Assembly: GCA_002529455.1 (NCBI GenBank)
Contig: NYMS01000051.1
Coordinates: 1-60,411 of the forward strand
Reading direction: 5' to 3'
Source of the DNA: Glycomyces fuscus
GTDB lineage: Bacteria; Actinomycetota; Actinomycetes; Streptosporangiales; Streptosporangiaceae
DNA length: 60,411 nt
Part shown: positions 8,741-17,580 of the stretch, piece by piece
How positions within the stretch are numbered: the first letter of the stretch is position 1
How the letters are laid out: each line of letters begins with the position of its first letter
Notes under the pieces: generated by a model
Seen by the model: only the letters and a program-made list of their open reading frames with translations
What the model was told of the DNA's origin: nothing
Database searches by the model: none
Position numbers and translations under genes: made by a program

Positions 8741-8867
8741 ACAACCACCCGTCCCGCGTACGCCGTGCCCGGGGTCCCGCTCGCCCCGGCGGTGGGCGGT
8801 CGCGCGTTCACCGGTGTCCCGGACGCGGCCGCCGGACCGGCGCGCGGGGGAGCGCGGACGCGCGAAA

Positions 8868-8895
8868 CCGCCCCCGTCCTGGGGAACGGGGGCGG
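8868..8895 (-). terminator. Hairpin terminator after the DUF7144 gene
   Basis: Perfect 10-bp stem (CCGCCCCCGT / ACGGGGGCGG) with an 8-nt loop, 14 bp beyond the stop at 8910 on the minus strand and followed there by TTT. It separates this gene from the downstream five-gene operon. Confidence 0.7.
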
Positions 8896-8909
8896 CCCGG
8901 GAGGGGTCC

Positions 8910-9422
8910 TCAGTAACCCTGTCCGGTGGTGTGCCGGGGGTCCTGCTGCGTTCCGGTGGTCCCCTCGGGCGACTGCGCGGGCCTGGGCGCCGCGTGTGCG
9001 GCGTCGTATCCGCTGCGGTAGGCGCCCTCGTGCTGCTCGGTGCGCCCGGACTCCCGCTCCCGGTCGGGCCAGCCCGCGGTCAGGCCGTAGATCGCCAGGA
9101 GGTTCACGGCGATGACCACCGCCGACCACAGCGGCGACACCTCGGCGAAGCCCAACTGGGCGAGGACGTTCACCGCGGCCAGCACGAGGGCGAGGCCCCG
9201 GGCCCACGCGCTGCGTGACAGCACGGCCAGCCCCGCGACGATCATCGCCGCACCCCACAGTGCGAGCAGGACGCCCCAGGTGTCGTACTCCAGGAGGAAC
9301 AGCTCCCCGGGCGGGGGGTCGTCGAAGAAGGCCGTCAGGCCCTGGATGACGTTGACGGCACCGCCGATGAACAGCAGTGTCGCGACGAAGTACTGCCAGC
9401 CGTTGGCTGCCTGCGTTCGCAT
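8910..9422 (-). CDS. DUF7144-family membrane protein
   Basis: A 170-aa protein with four hydrophobic segments in the first 115 residues (beginning WQYFVATLLFIGGAVNVIQG) and a hydrophilic, charged tail of about 50 residues (WPDRERESGRTEQ onward). This small four-helix family is widespread in actinobacteria and of unknown function. It is divergent from the regulator at 9656 and closed by its own terminator. Confidence 0.75.
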   Translation of the reverse strand: MRTQAANGWQYFVATLLFIGGAVNVIQGLTAFFDDPPPGELFLLEYDTWGVLLALWGAAMIVAGLAVLSRSAWARGLALVLAAVNVLAQLGFAEVSPLWSAVVIAVNLLAIYGLTAGWPDRERESGRTEQHEGAYRSGYDAAHAAPRPAQSPEGTTGTQQDPRHTTGQGY

Positions 9423-9615
9423 GTCCGGATCCTTCCAGGCCGTCCCCCGTGGCCTCTGCGCGGTCCGGGACGTGGGAACGGCCGCTCGGGTGTCCCTCTT
9501 GCGGATGTGCGATCCGCGCGCCTTATCTTCATCATCCGACCCCGGGGGTCAGCGACACCCCACCCGTTCCTACGGATCGGGCAAAGTCCGCGAGGGCGCG
9601 GCCCCGGAAGCACGG

Positions 9616-9627
9616 AATTACGTAATT
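9616..9627. promoter_or_regulatory. AATTACGTAATT palindrome upstream of HTH regulator
   Basis: A perfect 12-bp AT-rich palindrome in a GC-rich genome, followed by a second overlapping one (CGTAATTACG, 9621-9630), about 30 bp before the start of the HTH gene and inside the divergent region. It is a good candidate operator for that regulator; binding is inferred. Confidence 0.5.
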
Positions 9628-9655
9628 ACGGAAAAGCATGTAAGGTGGAGGTGTG

Positions 9656-10177
9656 ATGGACAGGACGACGGAGGAGCGGCTGGCCGAGCTGGAGGCGCGG
9701 GTCAGTGCGCTGGAGGCCGCCGGCGAACACCCGGCGGCACCCGCGGCGGAGGCGCGCGGGGAGGTGTTCTTCGCGCTCAACGCCCTGCGGGAGCGCGTCA
9801 CCGGACGCGGCGGCGTGGTCTTCGCCGGGATCGTCCGCGACGGGGAGGGCGGGGAGAACGCGCTGGAGTGGCAGCAGGGCCTGCCGGTCGAGCGCCTGGA
9901 GGAGTCCGACTGGGCCCGCCACGCCACGAGCCTCGACGCCCTGGGCAACCCCGTCCGGCTCCAGTTGCTGCACGCCGTCTGGAGGGGCGCCGGGACCGTC
10001 GCCGGGCTGGCCGAGCGCTCCGACTTCGGCACGACCGGCCAGATCTACCACCACGTCAACCTGCTCGTCGCCGCCGGATGGCTCGCCGCCGTCCGGCGCG
10101 GACACTACGTCATCCCACCGGAGCGCGTCGTCCCCCTGCTCGCCATCCTCACGGCCGCGGGGGCCGCGCCCCAGTAA
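9656..10177 (+). CDS. ArsR-like winged-helix regulator with N-terminal coiled coil
   Basis: A 173-aa protein. The N-terminus (TEERLAELEARVSALEA) reads as a short coiled coil and the C-terminal half as a winged helix (SLDALGNPVRLQLLHAVW, then FGTTGQIYHHVNLLVAAGWL as the recognition region). No metal-binding cysteines are seen, so the signal is not obvious. ATG 9656 fits the GGTGGAG site better than GTG 9653. It is followed at 10 bp by a serine hydrolase gene with its own strong site, and a small membrane protein then overlaps that gene, so it probably controls this three-gene unit. Confidence 0.75.
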   Translation: MDRTTEERLAELEARVSALEAAGEHPAAPAAEARGEVFFALNALRERVTGRGGVVFAGIVRDGEGGENALEWQQGLPVERLEESDWARHATSLDALGNPVRLQLLHAVWRGAGTVAGLAERSDFGTTGQIYHHVNLLVAAGWLAAVRRGHYVIPPERVVPLLAILTAAGAAPQ

Positions 10178-10187
10178 GGAGGGCTCC

Positions 10188-11264
10188 GTGAGAGCCACAG
10201 TCTGGACCGTCGCGGCCGCCTGCGCGGTGGCCGTCCTGGTCGTCGCGTTCGGGATCGCCGCGCGGCCGCACACGCCCGCGCTGTCCGCCGACGAGTCCGG
10301 GGACCCCGGACTGCTCGACCGGGCGCGCCCACTGCTGGCCGAGGGCGTGCGCGACCGCGTCAGCGTCGTCGAGGTCGACGGCGACCGGACGGCCTTCGCC
10401 CACTTCGGCGCGGACGACGACACCGGCTACGAGATCGGCTCGGTGGCCAAGGCCATGACCGGGATGCTGCTCGCAGACGCGATCGAACGCGGCGAGGTCA
10501 CCGGGGACACCCGGCTCGGGGAGCTGGTCGACCTGGACGGCGCCCCGGCCGCCGACGTCACCCTGGCCGAGCTCTCCAGCCACCGCTCCGGCCTGCCCCG
10601 GCTGCCCGGCCGCCCCTCCGACGTGGCGGTCTCGCTGACGGCCGTCTACCTGGGCGCGGACCCCTACCCCTACGACCGCGACACCCTGGTCGCGCAGGTC
10701 GCCGCGGCGGAGCTCTCCGACCGCGGCGAGTCCCACTACTCCAACATGGGCACGGCGGTCCTGGGCCACGCCCTGGCCGAGGCCGCCGGGACCGACTACG
10801 CCACCCTCCTGCGCGAGCGGCTGCTCGACCCGCTGGGGATGGACGACACGACCCTGCCCGACTCCGAGGACGACCTGCCCGAGGACGCGACCGTGGGCTA
10901 CACCGAGCGCGGACGCGTGGCCGACCCCTGGCTGGCCCACGCCTACGCGCCCGCGGGGGGAGTGCGCTCCACCCCCGCCGACATGGCGCGCTTCGCCCGG
11001 GCCCTGCTGGAGGGCACCGCCCCGGGAACGGCGGCCCTGGAACCGCGCTGGGACGACGGCCGGGACCGCCGGATCGGGTTCGCCTGGGTCGTGCAGGAGC
11101 ACGAGGGCACCGAGGTCACCTGGCACAACGGCGGCACGGGGGGCTTCAGCGCCATGGTCGCCCTGGACCGGGAGGGCGGCCGGGCCGTGCTGGCCTTCGG
11201 CAACACCACGACGGCGCTGGAGCCGCAGGCGCTGGAGCTGCTCACCGCGGAGGAGGCCCGATGA
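10188..11264 (+). CDS. Serine hydrolase, beta-lactamase / DD-peptidase fold (class C-like)
   Basis: A 358-aa protein with an N-terminal hydrophobic signal or anchor (residues 4-25), then the serine beta-lactamase fold. The S-x-x-K motif is GSVAKAM (Ser near residue 84), Y-x-N is YSNMG (near 183) and the KTG-equivalent is HNGGTGGF (near 312). Expected outside the membrane, acting on peptide or ester bonds; most such proteins in actinobacteria are not true beta-lactamases. GTG 10188 has AAGGAGGG 4 nt upstream. Its stop overlaps the next start (ATGA). Confidence 0.85.
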   Translation: MRATVWTVAAACAVAVLVVAFGIAARPHTPALSADESGDPGLLDRARPLLAEGVRDRVSVVEVDGDRTAFAHFGADDDTGYEIGSVAKAMTGMLLADAIERGEVTGDTRLGELVDLDGAPAADVTLAELSSHRSGLPRLPGRPSDVAVSLTAVYLGADPYPYDRDTLVAQVAAAELSDRGESHYSNMGTAVLGHALAEAAGTDYATLLRERLLDPLGMDDTTLPDSEDDLPEDATVGYTERGRVADPWLAHAYAPAGGVRSTPADMARFARALLEGTAPGTAALEPRWDDGRDRRIGFAWVVQEHEGTEVTWHNGGTGGFSAMVALDREGGRAVLAFGNTTTALEPQALELLTAEEAR

Positions 11265-11647
11265 ACACGACGGAGCTGCTGGCTTACGCCGGAGGCGTGT
11301 TCCTCAACGGCGTCTGCGTCCTGAGCGCGGCGGGCGTCCTCCTGCGGGCCCGGCGCGGCGGGGGCCGGTTGCGCCTCACGGACCGCTGGGACGTGCTGAA
11401 CCGGGTGTCCACCACGCTCTTCTTCCTGCTGCTCTCCCTGTTCCTGACCTCGTGGGCGCTCTTCCCCGCGGCCGTGTGGTACCTGGACGTGGCCCTGACG
11501 GCGGCGGCCGCCGCGGCGGCGGTGCTGCGCTGGCCGGGCCTGCCCGCGCGCGCCGACGACCCGGGCGCCGCCGCCCGGCGCCTCTCCGCGATCGGCACGC
11601 TGGTCCTGCTCGCGGTGGCGGTCACGGGCGTCCCCCTCTTCCTCTGA
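11261..11647 (+). CDS. Small membrane protein coupled to serine hydrolase
   Basis: A 128-aa protein with four hydrophobic segments (about residues 5-27, 48-70, 72-90 and 108-127), not assigned to a family. ATG 11261 overlaps the serine-hydrolase stop by 4 bp, so the two are translated together and may form an envelope unit. Confidence 0.7.
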   Translation: MNTTELLAYAGGVFLNGVCVLSAAGVLLRARRGGGRLRLTDRWDVLNRVSTTLFFLLLSLFLTSWALFPAAVWYLDVALTAAAAAAAVLRWPGLPARADDPGAAARRLSAIGTLVLLAVAVTGVPLFL

Positions 11648-11655
11648 CCGGGGCA

Positions 11656-11730
11656 TTCGTACGAAAAGTGCGCGATACAGGGTTATGTCAGAATTAAGAA
11701 GCGCTGAGAAAAGCGGGATACCGCACTTTT
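11656..11730. promoter_or_regulatory. Inverted repeats upstream of the conservon
   Basis: TTCGTACGAA (11656-11665) is a perfect palindrome, and AAAAGTGCG (11664-11672) recurs inverted as CGCACTTTT (11722-11730). The stretch between has unusually low GC. It lies 190-260 bp before cvnA and probably holds the operon promoter or an operator; a long-range hairpin is also possible. Confidence 0.4.
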
Positions 11731-11916
11731 CCGCCGGGTGACCGGGGTTCCTCGCGAGAAAGCCCACGTGCCTTTCGCCCGTGGTCTACGGTGATTTCCG
11801 TCCGCCTTCGAATTCCCCGAGGGATGTCCGGGTGGACCTCCCCTGCCCGGAGACCGGCGACGGGGCCGGGCGCCGCCCCGCTCCCTTCGCACGATTGCCC
11901 CGCGAGGAACCCGCCC

Positions 11917-13509
11917 ATGCCACCACACCCGTCCGACCGCGAACGGCGGCCCCTCCGCCCCGGACAACAGGCCCTGGTCGCCCTGCTCGCCGTGACCGCG
12001 CTGGCGGCCCCCGCCTGGTCGTGGACGGTGGCCACGGCCCATCCGGACGCCCGCCAGGGCGTGGCCCTGGCCGTCGGCGCCGCCGGGGCCGCCCTGTGCG
12101 CCGCCGTCGCCGCGGCGGCGCACCAGGCCGCGGCGGCCCGCGCCGCGCGCGAGCACGGCACCCGGGTCGACGCCACCGCCCAGACCCTCGAACGCGAGGC
12201 CGCGTACCTGGTCGACCAGCTCCTGCCCGCGCTCGCCGAGGGCCTGCGCGCGGGCCGCGCCGCGTGCGAGGTCCTCGCCGAGCACCCCCGGCCCCGCCAC
12301 GTCGCGCTGCACCGGCTCACCCACGCCGTCACCGCCGAACTCGACGCCGCCCGCGCCCGCGCCGCCGAGGCCCGGGCCCTGCGCGCCGCGCTGGAGGAGC
12401 AGATCGCCGACCTCGACCGCGCCGGACTTCCGCTCATGGTCGCCCGCGTCCGCGAGGACCGCCTCGGCGCCGCCGAAACCCTCCGGGAGGAACTGCCCCC
12501 CGTCCACGACGCCCTCGCCCGCCTGCGCGCGCACACGCTGGAGGAGCTGCTGGCCGCCGCCCGCCGCTCCGCCTCGGCCATGGAGACCGCCTCCGCCTCC
12601 GGCGCCCGCATCCAGGCCCACCTGACCTCCCTGCTGGCCAAGCTCCGCGAACTCCAGGACCGCCACGGCGACAGCCCCGGCGTCTTCGGCGACCTCCTGG
12701 ACATCGACCACGGCGTCTCCCGCACCGGCCGCCTCGCCGACGGCCTCGTCGTCCTGGCCGGGGGCCGCTCGGGCCGCCGCTGGACCCGGCCCATCGTCAT
12801 GGAGAGCATCCTGCGCGGCGCCATGGGCCGCATCAGCGCCTACCGCCGCGTGCGCCTGCACAACACCAGCACCGCCGCCGTCGCCGGGCACGCCGCCGAG
12901 GGCGTCATGCAGGCCCTGGCCGAGCTCATGGACAACGCCGCCAACTTCTCCGCCCACGGCACCGAGGTGCACGTCTACGTCCAGGAGGAGGATACCGGCC
13001 TGTCCGTCACCGTCGAGGACAGCGGACTGGGCATGCGCGCACGCGAGCGCGGGCTCGCCGAGAGCCTGGTCACCGAGCCCCGCGACCTGTCCACGCTGCG
13101 CGGCACCCGCACGGGCCTGGCGGTCGTGGGCCGCCTCGCCGACAAGCACGGGCTCGGCGTCAGCTTCCGGCCCTCGGCGCGCGGCGGCATCGGCGTCGTC
13201 GTCCTCGTCCCGCCGCACCTGGTCACCGACTCCCAGCCCGTGCTCACGGGCCCGCGCGGCGGGCACCACCCCCGGCGCTCCGCGGGCCCCGGCACCGCAC
13301 CCGCCGCGGGCCCCGGCGCCGCCGCTCCGCCCGTCCGCGCCGCCTCCGGGCTGCCCCGGCGGCGGCGCGGCCAGACCCTCGCCGCGGCGCTGCGGGAGGA
13401 ACCCGACCAGCTCTCCGCGGGCCCGGCACCGTCCGGGCCCGGCGGCGACCCCGGCACCAGGTTCGCCTCCTTCCGCAACGCACGCCAGCCCCAACGAGTC
13501 GAAGAGTAG
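11917..13509 (+). CDS. cvnA: Conservon sensor-like ATPase CvnA
   Basis: A 530-aa protein. Two hydrophobic segments lie in the first 70 residues (LVALLAVTALAAPAW and VALAVGAAGAALCAA), then a long helical region, then a histidine-kinase-type ATPase: N box ELMDNAANFS near residue 336, G1 box VEDSGLGM near 367 and G2 TRTGLAVVGRLADKHG near 397. The C-terminal 100 residues are Pro/Ala/Gly-rich and probably disordered. No clear phosphoacceptor His box is seen, as is usual for CvnA. Conservon proteins are thought to form a membrane-associated complex resembling a G-protein-coupled system. ATG 11917 has GAGGA 8 nt upstream. First of five genes. Confidence 0.9.
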   Translation: MPPHPSDRERRPLRPGQQALVALLAVTALAAPAWSWTVATAHPDARQGVALAVGAAGAALCAAVAAAAHQAAAARAAREHGTRVDATAQTLEREAAYLVDQLLPALAEGLRAGRAACEVLAEHPRPRHVALHRLTHAVTAELDAARARAAEARALRAALEEQIADLDRAGLPLMVARVREDRLGAAETLREELPPVHDALARLRAHTLEELLAAARRSASAMETASASGARIQAHLTSLLAKLRELQDRHGDSPGVFGDLLDIDHGVSRTGRLADGLVVLAGGRSGRRWTRPIVMESILRGAMGRISAYRRVRLHNTSTAAVAGHAAEGVMQALAELMDNAANFSAHGTEVHVYVQEEDTGLSVTVEDSGLGMRARERGLAESLVTEPRDLSTLRGTRTGLAVVGRLADKHGLGVSFRPSARGGIGVVVLVPPHLVTDSQPVLTGPRGGHHPRRSAGPGTAPAAGPGAAAPPVRAASGLPRRRRGQTLAAALREEPDQLSAGPAPSGPGGDPGTRFASFRNARQPQRVEE

Positions 13510-13571
13510 AGAAGAGGAACGGAGGTGAGGGGCACGCGGCCGGTCCTTCCCGCAGCTGCCCCGCGACCCCG

Positions 13572-13991
13572 ATGGACACCATGGACACCAGCCTCGACTG
13601 GCTTCTGGAGAACCTCCGCCACAGGACACCGGGCGTCCGCCACGTCCTCGTGCTGTCCAGGGACGGACTCCGGATGTGCCACACCCGCGACCTGCACACC
13701 GACCGCGCCGACCAGCTCGCCGCGATCGCCGCGGGCATCCAGAGCCTGTCCCTGAGCGCCTCCGCCGAGTTCGGCGACCGAGGCGGCGCGGGGCAGGCCA
13801 TGGCCGAGTTCGGCGGCGGGGTCCTGCTCATCGTCCGCGCCGGAGAGGGCGCCCACCTGGCGGTGATCGCCACCGGGGACGCCGACGTCGGCGTGGTCGG
13901 CCACAGCATGAACGAACTCGTCGGGCGGATCGGCGGCTTCCTCACGGCCGCCCCGCGCCGCGGCGCAGGGACGGGTGCCGAGCGGCCGTGA
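13572..13991 (+). CDS. cvnB: Roadblock/LC7 domain protein CvnB
   Basis: A 139-aa roadblock/LC7 protein (LDWLLENLRHRTPGVRHVLV start, GGGVLLIVRAGEGAHLAVIA in the core strand pair). In conservons and in MglB-type systems this fold partners a small GTPase. ATG 13572 is chosen by family length, but no close Shine-Dalgarno precedes it; ATG 13581 is equally possible. The 62-bp gap to cvnA is the only spaced junction in the operon. Confidence 0.85.
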   Translation: MDTMDTSLDWLLENLRHRTPGVRHVLVLSRDGLRMCHTRDLHTDRADQLAAIAAGIQSLSLSASAEFGDRGGAGQAMAEFGGGVLLIVRAGEGAHLAVIATGDADVGVVGHSMNELVGRIGGFLTAAPRRGAGTGAERP

Positions 13992-14350
13992 ACCACCATG
14001 GCTCCCTCCGGAGCGAGGCACCCGACCGCCTGTACACCGTGACCGGCGGCCGCGCCGACGCCGACACCCGCGTGCTCGACTCGGTCACCCTCGTCGTCGC
14101 CGAGTGCGACCCCGTGCCCGGCATGCAGTCCGAGCACGCCGCGATCCTGCGCCTGTGCGCGTACCCGACCGCCGTGGTGGAGGTGTCCGCGGAACTCGGG
14201 CTCCCCGTCAGCGTCGTGCGGATCCTCCTGCTGGACCTGCTGGACACGGGGCGGGTGACCGCCCGCCACCCCGCCTCCCTCGTCCGGCGGGAGGCCGCAC
14301 ACGACCCCGAGACCCTGAAGCAGGTGCTCCTTGCCCTCCAACGCCTCTGA
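13988..14350 (+). CDS. cvnC: DUF742 protein CvnC
   Basis: A 120-aa DUF742 protein with the typical RLYTVTGGRAD start and a winged-helix-like body (HAAILRLCAYPTAVVEVSAE, then LPVSVVRILLLDLLDTGRV). GTG 13988 overlaps the cvnB stop by 4 bp. It is an unstudied adaptor of the conservon; a DNA- or partner-binding role is inferred only from the fold. Confidence 0.85.
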   Translation: MNHHGSLRSEAPDRLYTVTGGRADADTRVLDSVTLVVAECDPVPGMQSEHAAILRLCAYPTAVVEVSAELGLPVSVVRILLLDLLDTGRVTARHPASLVRREAAHDPETLKQVLLALQRL

Positions 14351-14969
14351 ACGGACGGCCGAGCCGCGCCGGGCCCCGCTCGCCGCGACGGCCGACAACG
14401 CCCTCAAGATCGTCGTCGTCGGCGGCTTCGGCGTCGGCAAGACCACCCTGGTCGGCTCCGTCAGCGAGATGCGCCCGGTGAGCACCGAGGAGGTCATGAC
14501 CCAGGCCAGCGCCGGGATCGACGACCTCAGCGCCGTCCGCGACAAGCGCACCACCACCGCGGCCTTCGACTTCGGGCGCATCACCGTCGACGAGCGGCAC
14601 GTGCTCTACCTCTTCGGCGCCCCCGGCCAGAAGCGGTTCTGGTTCCTGTGGAACCAGCTGTTCGAGGGCAGCCTGGGCGCGGTCGTCCTCGTCGACACCG
14701 ACCGCATACAGGACTCCTGGTACGCCGTGGACCGGCTCGAACACCACCGCACGCCCTTCGTCGTCGCGGTGAACCGCTTCGGACCCGGCCCCGCCCTGCC
14801 CGAGGTGCGCCGCGCCCTCGACCTCTCCGAGCGGGTGCCCCTGGTCGACTGCGACGCCCGCAGCCGCGAGTCCAGCCGCGACGTCCTGGTCACCCTCGTC
14901 CGGCACGTGTCCGAGCACCCGCCCGTACCCGCACCCGCGTCCGTACCGACCCACGAGGACACGCAGTGA
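14331..14969 (+). CDS. cvnD: Conservon small GTP/ATP-binding protein CvnD
   Basis: A 212-aa Ras-like P-loop protein. Walker A is GGFGVGKTT near residue 32; LYLFGAPGQKRFWFLWNQL is the switch II/DxxG-equivalent, with Phe-Gly-Ala-Pro-Gly in place of Asp-x-x-Gly; AVNRF stands where N/TKxD is expected, so nucleotide specificity is uncertain. TTG 14331 overlaps cvnC by 20 bp and is the earliest start that keeps the conserved N-terminus. It is the probable molecular switch for CvnA/CvnB. Confidence 0.85.
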   Translation: MPSNASERTAEPRRAPLAATADNALKIVVVGGFGVGKTTLVGSVSEMRPVSTEEVMTQASAGIDDLSAVRDKRTTTAAFDFGRITVDERHVLYLFGAPGQKRFWFLWNQLFEGSLGAVVLVDTDRIQDSWYAVDRLEHHRTPFVVAVNRFGPGPALPEVRRALDLSERVPLVDCDARSRESSRDVLVTLVRHVSEHPPVPAPASVPTHEDTQ

Positions 14970-16231
14970 ACCACACCCCGGGCCCGGAGGCCCCGGCGCC
15001 GGCCAGCAGCGGCCCGCCGCCCCCCTCGCCGGACCACGCCGAGGCCGCCCGCTTCTACGGCCCCGACATCGCCCGCGATCCCGCCGGGTTCTACGAGGAG
15101 CTGCGCGCGCGCTTCGGCCCGGTCGCGCCCGTGCTGCTCGACGGGGACGTCCCCGCCTGGTTCGTCATGGGCTACCGGGAGCTGCACCACGTCACCAGCA
15201 GGCCCGAGTGGTTCGCCCGCGACTGCCGGCGCTGGAACCAGTGGGACCGTATCGGCCGGGACTGGCCGCTCATGCCCTACGTGATGTGGACGCCCTCGGT
15301 CATGTTCGCCGAGGGGGCCGAGCACCAGCGGCGCGCGGGCGCGATCGGCGACGCCCTGGACGCCGTGGACCGCACCGACCTCAAGGACCTGTGCCAGCAG
15401 GCCGCCGACGGGCTCGTCGACGCCTTCTGCGCCGAGGGCGAGGCCGACCTGGTCGCCCAGTACGCGCACCACATCCCCGCGACGGTGGTCGCCCGCCTCT
15501 ACGGCCTGCCGGAGGAGGAGGTCCCGGCGCTGGTGCGCGACGTCGTGCTCTCGCTCGACGTCACCGCCGACGCGGGCGGCGCCCACCAGCGCCTGCGCGC
15601 CCGCCTGGAGGCCCTGGTCGCCGACCGCCGCGGCGCGCCCCGCGAGGACGTCCCCTCGCGGCTGCTGGGGCACCCGGCGGGCCTGGGTGACGCCGAGGTG
15701 GTCATCGACCTGCTGGTGGTCCTCGCCGCGGCCCAGGCGCCCACCGGCAACTGGATCGGCAACACCCTGCGCCTGATGCTCACCGACGACCAGTTCTCGC
15801 TCACCCTCCAGGGCGGGCGCAGCAGCGCCGGCGAGGCCCTCAACGAGGCCCTGTGGAAGGACACCCCCACGCAGAACTTCATCGGCCGGTGGGCCGTGCA
15901 GAGCTGCGAGCTGGGAGGGCGCGCCATTCGCCGCGGCGACCTGCTGGTGCTGGGGCTGTCGGCGGCCAACGCCGACCCCCGCCTGCACGCGGGGATCCCC
16001 GACGTCTACGGCGGCAACCGCGCCCAGATGTCCTTCGGCCACGGTGAGCACGGGTGCCCCTTCCCCGCCCCGGAGCTCGCGGAGACGATCGCCCGCACGG
16101 CGGTGGAGAGCCTGCTGGACCGGCTGCCGGACGTGCGGCTGGCGGTGCCCCCGGACCGGCTGGAGTGGCGGCCGTCGCTGTGGATGCGCGGGCTGTTCGA
16201 GCTGCCGGTGCGCTTCACCCCGCAGCGGTAG
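14966..16231 (+). CDS. cvnE: Conservon cytochrome P450 CvnE, CYP157-like, without ExxR
   Basis: A 421-aa P450-fold protein. The haem-binding loop FGHGEHGCPFP, with the Cys ligand near residue 358, is intact. The K-helix, normally E-x-x-R, reads EALW (near 291), and the I-helix lacks the usual acid-Thr pair (AAAQAPTGNW). Loss of ExxR is the published hallmark of CYP157 proteins of streptomycete conservons, so this is a likely CYP157 relative. GTG 14966 overlaps the cvnD stop. Its monooxygenase activity is doubtful; a sensor or structural role is possible. A canonical P450 gene converges 32 bp away. Confidence 0.9.
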   Translation: MNHTPGPEAPAPASSGPPPPSPDHAEAARFYGPDIARDPAGFYEELRARFGPVAPVLLDGDVPAWFVMGYRELHHVTSRPEWFARDCRRWNQWDRIGRDWPLMPYVMWTPSVMFAEGAEHQRRAGAIGDALDAVDRTDLKDLCQQAADGLVDAFCAEGEADLVAQYAHHIPATVVARLYGLPEEEVPALVRDVVLSLDVTADAGGAHQRLRARLEALVADRRGAPREDVPSRLLGHPAGLGDAEVVIDLLVVLAAAQAPTGNWIGNTLRLMLTDDQFSLTLQGGRSSAGEALNEALWKDTPTQNFIGRWAVQSCELGGRAIRRGDLLVLGLSAANADPRLHAGIPDVYGGNRAQMSFGHGEHGCPFPAPELAETIARTAVESLLDRLPDVRLAVPPDRLEWRPSLWMRGLFELPVRFTPQR

Positions 16232-16263
16232 GCGCACGCGCGGCCCCGTGTCCGCGGCGCCGG

Positions 16264-17490
16264 TCAGGCCGGGGACGGAACCGGAGTGAACCGCAGCGGC
16301 AGTTCCCTCAGCCCCCGCGTGAAGACCCCGGTCTCCTCCAGGACGGCCCCCTCGGCCAGGCGGACGTCGGGCATGGCGTCCAGCAGGTGGTTGGTCGCCA
16401 CCCGCACCTCCGCCTCGGCCAGCAGGGCGCCCACGCAGAAGTGGCGTCCCAGGGCGAAGGCCAGGTGCTCGGCCGCGGCGGAGAAGGAGGTGGCCTCCCC
16501 GAGCTCGGGCCGGTGGATGTCGAAGGCGTCGGGGGCGGTGAAGCGGTCGCCGTCGCGGTTGGCCGAGCCGATCAGGCAGATGACGGTCGCCCCGGCGGGC
16601 ACGGTCCCGCCGCCCAGCTCCACGTCGCGCGCGGGCTGGCGCATGATCATCTGCACCGGCGGGGTGTAGCGCAGCGTCTCGGCGAACGCGCGCGGGATCA
16701 GGCTCCGGTCCTCGCGCACCCGCGCCAGCTGCTCGGGGTGGGTGACCAGGTTGGCGAACATGCTCGACACGGCCTTGTCGGTGGTCTCCCCGCCCGCGGC
16801 GAGCAGCAGGCTGCAGAAGGCCTTGACGTCCTCGTCGCTCATCCGGGTGCCGTCGACCTCGGCGGTGCACAGGGTGGACAGCAGGTCCGGGCCCGGGTTC
16901 CGCCGCCGCTCGCGGATGATCGGCAGCATGTACGCGGCGAACTCCTCGCGGGTGCGCAGCCCCTCCTCGGCGACCCGGGGGTCCTGCGACAGGTTGCCCA
17001 GGAAGGCGATGATCGAGGTGTACCAGCGGTGGAACCGGTCGTGGTCGGACCGGTCCAGGCCGAGCATGTCCGCGATGACGTTGACGGGGAAGCGGGTGGC
17101 GAACCGCGAGACCAGTTCCACCTCGCCCGTGTGCCGGAAGGCGTCGACCAGTTCGCGGCTGTTGCGCTCGATGACGGGCCAGAACCGCTCCCGCAGTTCG
17201 CCGCCGCGGAAGGCCGGGGCCACCAGGGCGCGGCGCACCGCGTGCTCGCGCCCGTCCAGTTGCAGGATGGTGCGCCCGTGCACCGGTTCCAGCTGCCAGT
17301 CGTAGTTGCGGGTGGTGAGGGCCTCGTCCCGGAAGGCGCGTCTGACGTCCTCGTACCGGGAGACGACGTAGCTGCGGGTGGCCTCGTGCCAGAACAGGGG
17401 CGCCCGTTCGCGCATGGCGCGGTAGGCGGGGTAGGGGTTGGCGAGGAATTCCGGGGAAAGGATGTCCGGAACCTCGGGAGCCACGGTCAT
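16264..17490 (-). CDS. Cytochrome P450 (canonical), convergent with the conservon
   Basis: A 408-aa bacterial class I P450 with all expected elements: I-helix AAGGETTDK near residue 232, K-helix ETLR near 270 and haem loop FALGRHFCVG with Cys near 352. It would need ferredoxin and a reductase from elsewhere. ATG 17490 follows GAGGAG on the minus strand. In Streptomyces conservons CYP157 is often paired with a CYP154; here the partner is on the opposite strand and I cannot name its family. Substrate unknown. Confidence 0.9.
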   Translation of the reverse strand: MTVAPEVPDILSPEFLANPYPAYRAMRERAPLFWHEATRSYVVSRYEDVRRAFRDEALTTRNYDWQLEPVHGRTILQLDGREHAVRRALVAPAFRGGELRERFWPVIERNSRELVDAFRHTGEVELVSRFATRFPVNVIADMLGLDRSDHDRFHRWYTSIIAFLGNLSQDPRVAEEGLRTREEFAAYMLPIIRERRRNPGPDLLSTLCTAEVDGTRMSDEDVKAFCSLLLAAGGETTDKAVSSMFANLVTHPEQLARVREDRSLIPRAFAETLRYTPPVQMIMRQPARDVELGGGTVPAGATVICLIGSANRDGDRFTAPDAFDIHRPELGEATSFSAAAEHLAFALGRHFCVGALLAEAEVRVATNHLLDAMPDVRLAEGAVLEETGVFTRGLRELPLRFTPVPSPA

Positions 17491-17563
17491 GACCGATTCT
17501 CCTCACCGCTGGGGGAGCGCGAGCCTCCACCGTAGTTTTTCTCTCCCACCCAAGTCCAGAGGA

Positions 17564-17580
17564 ATCCGTGTTTTACGGAT
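17564..17580. promoter_or_regulatory. Inverted repeat ATCCGT-N5-ACGGAT upstream of P450
   Basis: A 6-bp perfect inverted repeat with a 5-nt AT-rich centre in the low-GC stretch 17535-17650, about 75 bp upstream of the P450 start on the minus strand. Possible operator; nothing else recognisable is in 17581-17700. Confidence 0.35.

Noticed and set aside
13510..13571. GTG at 13525 after GGAGG as the start of cvnB
   Set aside because: It opens a different frame from the roadblock protein; the right frame starts at ATG 13572 or 13581.
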